Assembly (NCBI GenBank): GCA_046349035.1
Contig: JAXMDC010000004.1
Span: 434,001-498,000, forward strand
DNA length: 64,000 nucleotides
Direction: 5' to 3'
Source of the DNA: JAXMDC01 sp046349035
GTDB taxonomy: Bacteria; Pseudomonadota; Alphaproteobacteria; Rhizobiales; Kaistiaceae
In this document: positions 7,963 through 15,243 of the stretch, one piece after another
Position numbering within the stretch: position 1 is the stretch's first letter
Layout: every line of letters begins with the position of its first letter
Made by a program: the position numbers and the translations under genes
The notes under the pieces: model-generated
Database searches by the model: none
What the model was told of the DNA's origin: nothing
Seen by the model: the letters and a program-made list of their open reading frames with translations, nothing else

Positions 7963-8832
7963 GTGATTCCGCTCTTCGACCACGCCCTGATCGACCGCCG
8001 CCGGCGGCGGGCGCTCCGCCGCGGCGGCCCGACCTTCCTGGTTGATGCCGCGGTCGCCGAGCTGACCGAGCGGCTCGCCGCCGTCCGCCGCGAATTCGCG
8101 GTTGCCGTCGATTTCGCCACGCCGACGCCCCTCCTCGCAGAGCGGCTGGCCGGCAGCGGCCAGACCGGCCGCGTCGTCCGTCTCGATTCCCTCGCGCACC
8201 CAGGCGACGGTACCGCGTCCGCCACCGCCGTTGCCGGCCTCGATGCGCTGCCGCTCGCTCCGGCCAGCATCGACCTCTTCGCCTCGGCGATGGCGCTCCA
8301 TCTCGCCCATGACCTCCCCGGCCTCTTGGCGCAGGCGCGCCAAGCGCTTCGGCCAGACGGACTGCTGATGGCGGTGCTTCTCGCCGGCGGCACGCTGACC
8401 GAGCTGCGGCTGGCCGTCGCGGCGGCCGAGGGCGAACTCCGCGGCGGTGCCTCGCCGCGCGTCGCGCCCTTTGCCGATCTCCGCGACCTCGGCGCCCTTT
8501 TGCAGCGCGCCGGCTTCGCCTTGCCCGTCGCCGACAAGGACGACCTCGTCGTCCGTTACCCTTCGGCGCTGGAGCTCATTGCCGACCTCCGCGCCATGGG
8601 CTGCGCCAACGCCCTTCGCGACCGCGACCGCCGTCCGCTGACGCGGGCGTTCCTAGCCCGTGTCGCTGCCATCTACGCCGAGCGTTTCAGCGATCCCGAC
8701 GGCAAAGTGCGCGCGACCTTCGAACTGGTGACCCTGACCGGCTGGGCGCCGCACGAGAGCCAGCAGAAGCCGCTCCGTCCAGGCAGCGCGAAGATGACGC
8801 TCGCTGCGGCGCTGAAATCGCTGAAGATTTGA
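7963..8832 (+). CDS. BioC/NDUFAF5-like SAM-dependent methyltransferase
   Basis: This class I methyltransferase of about 289 residues has the N-terminal signature of the BioC/NDUFAF5 group (PLFDHALIDRRRRRAL). There is a degenerate SAM-binding segment (VAVDFATPTPLLAERL), an acidic motif region around LDALPLAPASIDLFAS, and RPDGLLMAVLLAGGTL. Alphaproteobacterial members next to comF are common. The mitochondrial relative modifies a complex I subunit, but the bacterial substrate is not known. No ATG is available at the start. I prefer GTG at 7963, and TTG at 7948 would add five residues. It is divergent from comF and ends just before the small leftward gene. Confidence 0.8.
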   Translation: MIPLFDHALIDRRRRRALRRGGPTFLVDAAVAELTERLAAVRREFAVAVDFATPTPLLAERLAGSGQTGRVVRLDSLAHPGDGTASATAVAGLDALPLAPASIDLFASAMALHLAHDLPGLLAQARQALRPDGLLMAVLLAGGTLTELRLAVAAAEGELRGGASPRVAPFADLRDLGALLQRAGFALPVADKDDLVVRYPSALELIADLRAMGCANALRDRDRRPLTRAFLARVAAIYAERFSDPDGKVRATFELVTLTGWAPHESQQKPLRPGSAKMTLAAALKSLKI

Positions 8833-8853
8833 TCGATCGGCGGCCGGCGCGGA

Positions 8854-9078
8854 TCAACGGGCGGCGTTGCGCCGCGCTGCGATCTCGTCGATTCCATAAC
8901 CGGAAGGAGGCACCGATCCGGTTGCGCGGTGGTCGAGGTCGGCTGCCTGGCCGCTCGATATCGCCGGCCCGGCGCTGAAGGCGGCGATTCCCGCTGCCGC
9001 CAGAAGCATGACGGCCAGGCAAACGCCCACAAGTTCGCCGCGGCCCTTGGCCGAACGTTGCTGACTGACTGACGCCAT
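8854..9078 (-). CDS. Small single-pass membrane protein, unknown
   Basis: I do not recognise this 74-residue protein. Residues about 15-37 form one hydrophobic segment (LVGVCLAVMLLAAAGIAAF), flanked by a basic N terminus (QQRSAKGRG) and a polar C-terminal tail. This suggests a single-pass membrane protein with a small periplasmic tail. The ATG at 9078 is favoured, and an in-frame start at 9117 would add 13 residues. It lies 51 bases downstream of the Nudix gene in the same direction and may share its transcript. Codon use is GC-rich like the neighbours. Confidence 0.55.
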   Translation of the reverse strand: MASVSQQRSAKGRGELVGVCLAVMLLAAAGIAAFSAGPAISSGQAADLDHRATGSVPPSGYGIDEIAARRNAAR

Positions 9079-9129
9079 TTCGAAGATGTTCCCGCCGCTC
9101 AAGATGGGAAATAGCACTATCCCCGGGCG

Positions 9130-9531
9130 TCATAAAAGTTCGGTTAAGGGGCCGATCAGCGGCAAATCGGCGGGCGGCATCGGATATTTTTCGAGTGTGT
9201 CTCCGGCGACCCACATCAACCGCTGCCCTTCATGCGAGCGCGGCTCTCCGGTCCAGCGGCGGCAGAGGAAGAGCGGCATCAGCAGGTGGAAGTCGGCATA
9301 GGTGTGGCTGGCGAAGGTCACCGGCGCGAGGTCCTTCGTCTCGACGCCGATGCCGAGCTCTTCGCGCAACTCGCGGCAGAGCGCGGTCTCCGGCGTCTCG
9401 CCCGCCTCCACCTTGCCGCCGGGAAATTCCCAGAGCCCCGCCATGCTCTTCCCGGCCGGCCGTTCGGCGAGGAGCACGCGGCGCTCGGCGTCGACCACCG
9501 CGCAGGCAGCGACCAGCACCAGGCGAGTCAT
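9130..9531 (-). CDS. mutT: MutT-type Nudix hydrolase (8-oxo-dGTP diphosphatase)
   Basis: This 133-residue Nudix hydrolase of the MutT group is expected to remove oxidised nucleotides (8-oxo-dGTP) from the pool. The Nudix box is complete: G-x5-E-x7-REUXEE-x2-GU around residues 39-61 (key residues GGKVEAGE then RELREELG). WEFPGGK just before it and FPAADLPLI-like PMPPADLPLI near the C terminus are typical MutT features. Length is normal. It is followed by a small membrane protein gene and preceded at 25 bases by proB. In many alphaproteobacteria the neighbour is argJ, which is not here. The symbol is by family and substrate preference is untested. Confidence 0.85.
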   Translation of the reverse strand: MTRLVLVAACAVVDAERRVLLAERPAGKSMAGLWEFPGGKVEAGETPETALCRELREELGIGVETKDLAPVTFASHTYADFHLLMPLFLCRRWTGEPRSHEGQRLMWVAGDTLEKYPMPPADLPLIGPLTELL

Positions 9532-9556
9532 GGTTGTGGGCCCGCGGCCGCCATTT

Positions 9557-10666
9557 TCACTCTCCGCGCAGCGCCATGTCGTCGCGATGGATCATCGCCG
9601 CGCGCCCGGCAAACCCAAGGATCGCCTCAATTTCACGGGTGTTTCGGCCACGAATGCGCTCCGCGTCCTCGTGATCGTAAGCGACCAGCCCGCGCCCGAT
9701 CTCCTCGCCGCCCTCGCCGACGATCCGCACCGCGTCGCCGCGCTGGAAGCGGCCTTGGATGGCTTTGACTCCGGCCGGGAGGAGGCTCTTCCCCGACCGC
9801 AGCGCACTCGCCGCGCCGGCATCGACGACAACGGCACCCCGGGTCTCGAGGTGACCGGATATCCAGTTCTTGCGAGCGGTCGTCGGGCTGCCCTCCGCCG
9901 CGAACCAGGTCGACCGTCCGCCCTCGCCGACGAGGCGGAGCGCATTCAGCGGCTTCCCGCTGGCGATCACCATCGCCGCGCCGGCACTGGTGGCGATCTT
10001 GCCGGCTTCGATTTTGGTGCGCATGCCGCCGCGCGAGAGTTCCGACCCGGCGTCGCCCGCCATCGCTTCGATCTCCGGGGTGATCCGCTCGACCGTGTCG
10101 AGGAAGCGTGCCTGCGGATTGTCGGCCGGCGGCGCGGTGTAGAGTCCGTCGACGTCGGAGAGGAGCACGAGCAGGTCGGCGCCGATCATCGAGGCGACGC
10201 GTGCCGCCAGACGATCATTGTCGCCGTAGCGGATTTCGCTGGTCGCCACCGTGTCGTTCTCGTTGATCACCGGCACCGCCTTCAGCGCCAGCAGCGTGTT
10301 GACGGTGGTGCGGGCATTGAGATAGCGCCGCCGCTCCTCGGTGTCGCCGAAGGTGAGCAGCACCTGCCCGGCGGTGAGGCCGGCGGCGCCAAGGCTCTCC
10401 GCCCAGGTGCGGGCGAGGGCGATCTGTCCGACGGCCGCAGCCGCCTGGCTCTCTTCGAGCTTCAGCGGCCCCCTCGGCAGTTTCAGCACCTGCCGGCCGA
10501 GCGCGATCGCGCCAGACGAGACCACGAGGAGGTCGCGCCCCGGCGCCAGTGCGCCGAGGTCGGCCGCGAGTGCCGTGAGCCAGGCGGTGCGCACCTTCCC
10601 CGCCTCCACCAGGAGGGCGGAGCCGACCTTGACGACAATGCGGCGGTAGCGTTCGAAGCGGTTCAT
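9557..10666 (-). CDS. proB: Glutamate 5-kinase
   Basis: This 369-residue enzyme phosphorylates glutamate to glutamyl-5-phosphate, the first step of proline synthesis. The N-terminal amino-acid kinase domain begins IVVKVGSALLV and contains LLVVSSGAIALG (about 46), INENDTVATSEIRYGDND (about 136) and LVLLSDVDGLY (about 165). A C-terminal PUA domain follows (about 275-355), as in full-length ProB. GGMRTKIEAGKIAT near residue 208 is the phosphate-binding region. It lies 84 bases downstream of obgE in the conserved rplU-rpmA-obgE-proB order. ProA is not in the window. Confidence 0.96.
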   Translation of the reverse strand: MNRFERYRRIVVKVGSALLVEAGKVRTAWLTALAADLGALAPGRDLLVVSSGAIALGRQVLKLPRGPLKLEESQAAAAVGQIALARTWAESLGAAGLTAGQVLLTFGDTEERRRYLNARTTVNTLLALKAVPVINENDTVATSEIRYGDNDRLAARVASMIGADLLVLLSDVDGLYTAPPADNPQARFLDTVERITPEIEAMAGDAGSELSRGGMRTKIEAGKIATSAGAAMVIASGKPLNALRLVGEGGRSTWFAAEGSPTTARKNWISGHLETRGAVVVDAGAASALRSGKSLLPAGVKAIQGRFQRGDAVRIVGEGGEEIGRGLVAYDHEDAERIRGRNTREIEAILGFAGRAAMIHRDDMALRGE

Positions 10667-10750
10667 ATCGGGAGCAATCGGGCGAGAGGGCCGGAGCCTC
10701 CTAGGGTGCCGCGGCCGAGGAAGTCAAATCCCGCCGCCCGGCGCAGGCGG

Positions 10751-11794
10751 CTAGGGCCGCCAAGGAGCCGCCGCGACGGCCGGCGTCGCCGCCGCCCTCT
10801 CGGCCCGCGCCTCATCGACCTGCTGCAGCAGCCGCTTCATCACCTCGGCGACGCCGGCTCCAGTCGCGGCGGAGATCGCGTAGACCTTGGACCCGGCCGC
10901 CTTCCGCAATTGCGCCGCCCGCTTGGCGGCGACCTCGGGCGGCACCGTGTCGATCTTGGAGAGCGCCACCACCTCCGCCTTCTCGGCGAGCCCCGCGCCG
11001 TAGGCGGCAAGCTCACCGCGGATCACCTTGTAGGCGGCGGCGGGGTCCTCGTTGCCGGCGTCGACCAGGTGAAGGATGACGCCGCAGCGCTCGATATGGC
11101 CGAGGAAGCGGTCGCCGACTCCGGCGCCCTCGTGTGCGCCCTCGATCAGGCCGGGAATATCGGCAATGACGATTTCCCGGCCGACAATGCCGGCAACACC
11201 GAGATTGGGGTGGAGCGTCGTGAACGGATAGTCGGCGATCTTCGGCTTGGCGGCGCTGACCGCAGCCAGGAAGGTCGACTTGCCGGCGTTGGGCAGGCCG
11301 ACAATGCCGGCGTCGGCGATCAGCTTCAGCCGCAGCCATAGCCAGCGCTCGATGCCCTCCTGGCCGGGATTGGCGCGGCGCGGCGCCTGGTTGGTCGAGG
11401 ACTTGAAGTAAGCGTTGCCGAAGCCGCCGTTGCCGCCGCGGGCGATTACCACCCGCTGCCCGACGGTGGTGAGGTCGGCGATCAGCGTCTCGTTGTCCTC
11501 CTCGAAGACCTGCGTGCCGGCGGGAACGCGCAACACCACGTCGGCGCCGCGCCCGCCGGCCTTGTTGCGTCCCGAGCCATGCGTGCCGCCCTTGGCCTTG
11601 AAGTGCTGCTGGTAGCGGTAGTCGATCAGCGTGTTGAGGCCGTCGGCGCATTCGACCACGACATCGCCGCCGCGCCCGCCGTCGCCGCCGTCCGGCCCGC
11701 CGAACTCGATGAACTTCTCGCGGCGGAACGAGACACAGCCGTTGCCGCCGTCGCCGGAGCGAACGAACACCTTGGCCTGGTCGAGGAACTTCAT
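10751..11794 (-). CDS. obgE: Obg family GTPase involved in ribosome assembly
   Basis: This is a 347-residue essential GTPase that binds the 50S subunit and links ribosome maturation to growth control. The N-terminal glycine-rich Obg domain begins MKFLDQAKVFVRSGDGGNG. The G domain shows G1 GLPNAGKST (about 166), G3 DIPGLIEGA (about 212), NKxD as LSKID (about 280) and G5 ISAATG (about 310). The C terminus is short, with an Ala/Pro-rich tail. The order rplU-rpmA-(GNAT)-obgE-proB is the standard alphaproteobacterial arrangement. Confidence 0.97.
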   Translation of the reverse strand: MKFLDQAKVFVRSGDGGNGCVSFRREKFIEFGGPDGGDGGRGGDVVVECADGLNTLIDYRYQQHFKAKGGTHGSGRNKAGGRGADVVLRVPAGTQVFEEDNETLIADLTTVGQRVVIARGGNGGFGNAYFKSSTNQAPRRANPGQEGIERWLWLRLKLIADAGIVGLPNAGKSTFLAAVSAAKPKIADYPFTTLHPNLGVAGIVGREIVIADIPGLIEGAHEGAGVGDRFLGHIERCGVILHLVDAGNEDPAAAYKVIRGELAAYGAGLAEKAEVVALSKIDTVPPEVAAKRAAQLRKAAGSKVYAISAATGAGVAEVMKRLLQQVDEARAERAAATPAVAAAPWRP

Positions 11795-11833
11795 CGCTGC
11801 CTCATATCACACACCGCTCCGGCCGGCGGCGCC

Positions 11834-12415
11834 TTAAGCCGCCGCCCCGGCCCGCGCCCCGGCGCCCCACGCCTTGAGGCTGAGCCAGTTGCGCTTCTCC
11901 AAGACGAAGCGCTCGACCGGCACCGCGCCGCGCAGCACCACCGATCGGGCCATGCCGCTCTCGCGGAACTGGAAGCCGCACTTCTCCATCACCCGCCGCG
12001 CCCGGGCATTGGTGACCCGGCAGACGCCCCAGAGCTGCTCCGGCCCCTCGCCGGCAAAGCTCCAGTCGATCAGCACCTGCAGCGCCTCGGTCGCGTAGCC
12101 GCGGCCGCTGAACGCCTCGCCGATCCAGATGCCGACCTCGCGTCGGCTCGGCGCTTCCGCCGCGGGGGCCAGCGCGCAGGCGCCGATCGCGCTCGCCGCC
12201 CCGCCAAGCGCCACGACATAGGTCGCCGCCTCTTCCTGCACCCGCGCCCGGGCGATCCAGCCGCGCGCGTCGGCGATCTCCTCGCCTTCGCGGCCGCCCG
12301 CCGCCTGCCCGGCCAGCGCCGCCAACTCCACCGCATCGCTCGCCCGCCAGCGCCGCAGCACCAGACGCTGTGTGGACAGGCTTCCGGGCTCCGCCGCCCC
12401 GTTCTCCTCGCTCAT
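11834..12415 (-). CDS. GNAT family N-acetyltransferase (RimJ/RimL-like)
   Basis: This 193-residue protein has the GNAT fold of the RimJ/RimL group. RLVLRRWRASDA at the N terminus is the beta1 signature, WIGEAFSGRGYATEAL (about 100-115) is the acetyl-CoA-binding motif A, and RVTNARARRVMEKCGFQF (about 135-152) is motif B. It probably acetylates an amine on a protein or metabolite, and the target is unknown. A GNAT gene between rpmA and obgE is frequent in alphaproteobacteria. The ATG at 12415 matches the conserved N terminus. An upstream extension of the frame has no family similarity. Confidence 0.87.
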   Translation of the reverse strand: MSEENGAAEPGSLSTQRLVLRRWRASDAVELAALAGQAAGGREGEEIADARGWIARARVQEEAATYVVALGGAASAIGACALAPAAEAPSRREVGIWIGEAFSGRGYATEALQVLIDWSFAGEGPEQLWGVCRVTNARARRVMEKCGFQFRESGMARSVVLRGAVPVERFVLEKRNWLSLKAWGAGARAGAAA

Positions 12416-12467
12416 CGTCCATCCTCCCGACCCGGCCCCCGCGCCGCACCAGTGCGGGGGCAAAATG

Positions 12468-12498
12468 AAAAAGGGGGTGATGGCGTCCCATCTCCCCC
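12468..12498 (-). terminator. Rho-independent terminator after rpmA
   Basis: On the minus strand GGGGG-A-GATGG pairs with CCATC-A-CCCCC around a GACG loop (plus-strand 12473-12498), with one internal A/A mismatch. TTTTT follows. It lies 60 bases beyond the rpmA stop and before the GNAT start, so the ribosomal pair is probably a separate transcription unit or is partly read through into obgE. Confidence 0.82.
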
Positions 12499-12558
12499 TT
12501 CCGGATCGTTTCGGATGTGTGCCGGGTCGATGTGACGCCGGCTTGGCTTATTTGCCGG

Positions 12559-12846
12559 CTATTCCGCTGCCTCCATGGCCATGTCCGCATGAGCTCGCGG
12601 AAGCACGGATACATAGGTGCGGCCGTTGGCTTTCGTTCGGAAAGCAACGACCCCGTCGCAGGTGGCAAAAATCGTGTGGTCCTTGCCGACGCCGACGTTG
12701 TCGCCGGGACGCCACTTGGTGCCGCGCTGACGAACGAGAATGTTACCGGCGAGCACTTCCTGGCCGCCCCAGCGCTTGACGCCGAGACGCCGGCCGATCG
12801 AGTCGCGGCCGTTGCGCGAAGAGCCGCCAGCTTTCTTGTGAGCCAT
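12559..12846 (-). CDS. rpmA: 50S ribosomal protein L27
   Basis: This is the 95-residue L27 protein of the large ribosomal subunit. Its N terminus reaches the peptidyl transferase centre. The family signature GNILVRQRGTKWRPGDNVG is present (about 35-53), and MAHKKAGGSSRNGRDSIGRR is the classic N terminus, with no cleavable extension of the Firmicutes type. It follows rplU by 15 bases and ends in a clear intrinsic terminator. Confidence 0.98.
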   Translation of the reverse strand: MAHKKAGGSSRNGRDSIGRRLGVKRWGGQEVLAGNILVRQRGTKWRPGDNVGVGKDHTIFATCDGVVAFRTKANGRTYVSVLPRAHADMAMEAAE

Positions 12847-12861
12847 GGGTTCTCTCGCTCC

Positions 12862-13248
12862 TTACGCCTGCGCCGCGGCTTCGCCGGCGGCGGCCTTGCG
12901 GGTCCGCTTCGGCTTGGCCGGAGCGGTCTCGCCGGCGGCCAGCACCGCGGTGATGCGCACCATCGTCAACGATTGCCGGTGACCGCGGGCGCGGCGCGAA
13001 TTCTTGCGGCGGCGCTTCTTGAAGGCGATGACCTTGCGGGTCCGCACCTGATCGACCACCTCGCCGGTGACCGAGGCGCCCTCGACGGTCGGGCTGCCGA
13101 TCTGGCTGGCGCCGTCGGCGCTGCCGAGCATCAGCACTTCGGTGAAGGCGACGGCATCGCCAGCCGCGCCCTCGACCCGCTCGACGCGGATGATGTCGTC
13201 GGCGGCGACCTTGTACTGCTTCCCGCCGGTTTTGATCACTGCGAACAT
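12862..13248 (-). CDS. rplU: 50S ribosomal protein L21
   Basis: This is the large-subunit protein L21, which binds 23S rRNA. The core begins MFAVIKTGGKQYKVAADD and contains the family segment KVIAFKKRRRKNSRR-x-GHRQ (about 75-95). The total of 128 residues is longer than the 103 of E. coli because of an Ala/Lys/Pro-rich C-terminal tail (PKRTRKAAAGEA), a common alphaproteobacterial feature. The ATG at 13248 fits the conserved start. The frame is open upstream, but that is leader RNA. A strong promoter lies about 145 bases upstream. Confidence 0.97.
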   Translation of the reverse strand: MFAVIKTGGKQYKVAADDIIRVERVEGAAGDAVAFTEVLMLGSADGASQIGSPTVEGASVTGEVVDQVRTRKVIAFKKRRRKNSRRARGHRQSLTMVRITAVLAAGETAPAKPKRTRKAAAGEAAAQA

Positions 13249-13391
13249 GTTAGCCGTCGTCCCTGGGGCGCTTCCGCTCCGGCGCGCCGTCTCCCGCTCC
13301 TGGAGCGGGTTCCCCGAAGGGTTTGGCGCACTGAATGACAGGGCGAAAGGCAAAATCCGTCGGACGCGGGTCGCCCCGGCCGAAGGCGCGC
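13249..13391 (-). promoter_or_regulatory. Structured 5' leader of rplU-rpmA
   Basis: From the promoter below, the expected transcript has a leader of about 135 bases before rplU. It contains a perfect 7-bp hairpin CCCGCTC-CAG-GAGCGGG (plus-strand 13293-13309), followed by GC-rich repeats. L21 leaders with autoregulatory function are known in Firmicutes. Whether this one is related is not known. Confidence 0.4.
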
Positions 13392-13419
13392 ACTATAAAA
13401 ACGGCGAGCGCCCTGTCAA
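13392..13419 (-). promoter_or_regulatory. Strong sigma-70-type promoter for rplU-rpmA
   Basis: On the minus strand a perfect TTGACA (13419-13414) is followed after 16 bases by TATAGT (13397-13392). This is the best -35/-10 pair I found in the window and fits a highly expressed ribosomal protein operon. Confidence 0.8.
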
Positions 13420-13495
13420 GCCAAACCGCGCCGGAATCGCCCTGCCGAGGCGGTTTTTGGCCAGGAGCGCGGCCGCCGTTGCCGCCCTCGCCCGC

Positions 13496-14053
13496 CTAGC
13501 GGACCGCGCCGCAGGCGATCCGCCGGCCCGAGCGGCCGTCGGGATTGGTGCGGTAGTCGTCCGGGCCTTCGGTGAGCACGAACGACGTCTTGGCGCCGTC
13601 GACCAGGCTTCCTTGCGCGTCCGGCGAGAGCGTCACCAGCGGACTGAACATCTCGGCGACCGCCCGGCCGTCATTGCCGACCGTGATGTTGGCGAGATCG
13701 CCGGCGTGCGGGCCGTCCTCGTTAAGGAAGCCGTGGTCGGTGCTGTCCGGGTTGAAATGCCCGCCGGCGCTGGCAAAGGGCGGCGCGCAAACCCCGGCGG
13801 CATGGATGTGAAAGCCATGCACTCCCGGCGGCAGGTCGCGAAGCTCCACCCGGAAGACCACGCCGTTGCTGGAGCTGGTGAGTTGCACCGTCCCGACCGG
13901 CCGGCCGTTGAGGTCGGCCATGGCGACGCTCGCGGTCAAAACCGGCGCGCCGAGGGCGCCGGCAACCGGGCCTGCGCTCAAGGCTGCGGCCGCCAACCGC
14001 CATGTCAGCCATCCGCGCCGCGGCGCTCCCCGCCTGCCCTTCGCTCGTCCCAT
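13496..14053 (-). CDS. sodC: Exported Cu/Zn superoxide dismutase-family protein with altered copper site
   Basis: This 185-residue protein has an N-terminal signal sequence (basic MGRAKGRRGAPRRGW, hydrophobic core to about 36) and the SodC fold. Ligands seen, numbered from the ATG at 14053: Cu His82 and His84 (HGFHIH), bridging His99 (GGHFNP), Zn His107, His116 and Asp119 (PHAGD), and disulfide Cys89 and Cys181 (RRIACG). The fourth Cu ligand, normally His in a VVHxxxDD motif, is replaced by Thr161 (FVLTEGPDD). The protein may therefore bind Cu poorly or not act as a normal dismutase. The ATG at 14053 is preferred because GGAGG lies eight bases upstream, and ATG 14077 adds eight residues. It is divergent from leuB. 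Confidence 0.85.
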   Translation of the reverse strand: MGRAKGRRGAPRRGWLTWRLAAAALSAGPVAGALGAPVLTASVAMADLNGRPVGTVQLTSSSNGVVFRVELRDLPPGVHGFHIHAAGVCAPPFASAGGHFNPDSTDHGFLNEDGPHAGDLANITVGNDGRAVAEMFSPLVTLSPDAQGSLVDGAKTSFVLTEGPDDYRTNPDGRSGRRIACGAVR

Positions 14054-14124
14054 CGCCAGCGCCTCCGGCCTTGCCATTGCTCCGCCGCCCCGATAGGCAC
14101 CCTCACGTTTTTCCGGGGGACGCC

Positions 14125-15240
14125 ATGGCGACGCACAAACTCCTTCTCCTACCTGGCGACGGCATCGGCAAGGAGATCATGGCCGAGCTGAAGCCGGTGA
14201 TCGCGTGGTTCAACGCCCATGACGGCGGCACCCGGTTCGAATGCGAGGAGGATCTCGTCGGCGGCGCCGCCTACGACGCGCATGGCAAGGCGATCTCCGA
14301 CGAGACCATGGCGCGGGCGATGGCTGCCGACGCCGTGCTGCTCGCCGCGGTTGGCGGCCCAAAATGGGAGAAGGTACCCTACGAGGCCCGTCCCGAGGCG
14401 GGGCTCTTGCGCCTGCGCAAGGACCTCGGTCTCTTCGCCAATCTCCGCCCGGCGATCTGCTACCCCGCCCTCGCCGACGCCTCGTCGCTGAAGCGCGAAC
14501 TGGTCGACGACCTCGACATCCTGATCGTCCGCGAGCTGACGGGCGGCGTCTATTTCGGCGAGCCGAAAGAGATCCGCGATCTCGGCAATGGCGAGAAGCG
14601 CGGCATCGACACCCAGGTCTACGACACCCACGAGATCGCCCGCATCGCCCGCGTCGCCTTCGACCTCGGCAAGCGCCGTCGCAACAAGGTGACCTCGATG
14701 GAGAAGCACAATGTGATGAAGTCCGGCGTCCTCTGGAAAGAGGTGGTGACCGACATTCACAAGCGCGAATATGCCGAGGTCGAGCTGCAGCACATGCTGG
14801 CCGACGCCGGCGCCATGCAGCTGGTGCGCCGTCCCAAGCAGTTCGACGTCATCGTCACCGACAACCTCTTCGGCGACGTTCTCTCCGACGTCGCGGCGAT
14901 GCTGACCGGCTCGCTCGGCATGCTGCCCTCCGCTTCGCTCGGCGCCCCCGATGCCAAGACCGGCCGGCGGCGGGCCCTCTACGAGCCGGTGCACGGCTCG
15001 GCTCCCGACATCGCCGGCAAGGGCGTCGCCAACCCGATCGCCATGATCGCCTCGTTCGCGATGGCGCTCCGCTACTCCTTCCATTGCGGCGACGAGGCCG
15101 ACCTCCTGGAAGCCGCTATCGCCGAGACGCTGGAAGCGGGCGTGCGCACCGCCGACATCTGGACCGAGGGCACCACCAAGATCGGCACCCACGACATGGG
15201 CCGCTGCATCGTCGACGAGCTGAACCGCCTGTCGGGCTAG
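14125..15240 (+). CDS. leuB: 3-isopropylmalate dehydrogenase
   Basis: This 371-residue enzyme oxidises and decarboxylates 3-isopropylmalate in leucine synthesis. The N terminus LLLLPGDGIGKEIM, the substrate-binding VRELTGGVYFGEP (about 132-144), the catalytic MEKHNVMKSGVLW (about 192) and the NAD-binding DNLFGDVLSDVAAMLTGS and EPVHGSAPDIAGKG are all present. NAD rather than NADP is implied by comparison with the family. The ATG at 14125 is preceded by GGGGGA. The frame is open upstream, but that overlaps sodC on the other strand. It is convergent with mntH, three bases apart. Confidence 0.96.
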   Translation: MATHKLLLLPGDGIGKEIMAELKPVIAWFNAHDGGTRFECEEDLVGGAAYDAHGKAISDETMARAMAADAVLLAAVGGPKWEKVPYEARPEAGLLRLRKDLGLFANLRPAICYPALADASSLKRELVDDLDILIVRELTGGVYFGEPKEIRDLGNGEKRGIDTQVYDTHEIARIARVAFDLGKRRRNKVTSMEKHNVMKSGVLWKEVVTDIHKREYAEVELQHMLADAGAMQLVRRPKQFDVIVTDNLFGDVLSDVAAMLTGSLGMLPSASLGAPDAKTGRRRALYEPVHGSAPDIAGKGVANPIAMIASFAMALRYSFHCGDEADLLEAAIAETLEAGVRTADIWTEGTTKIGTHDMGRCIVDELNRLSG

Positions 15241-15243
15241 GCG

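Noticed and set aside
9302..11341. A 679-codon open frame antisense to proB and obgE
   Set aside because: Same GC effect. It crosses several conserved genes and the intergenic region between proB and obgE.
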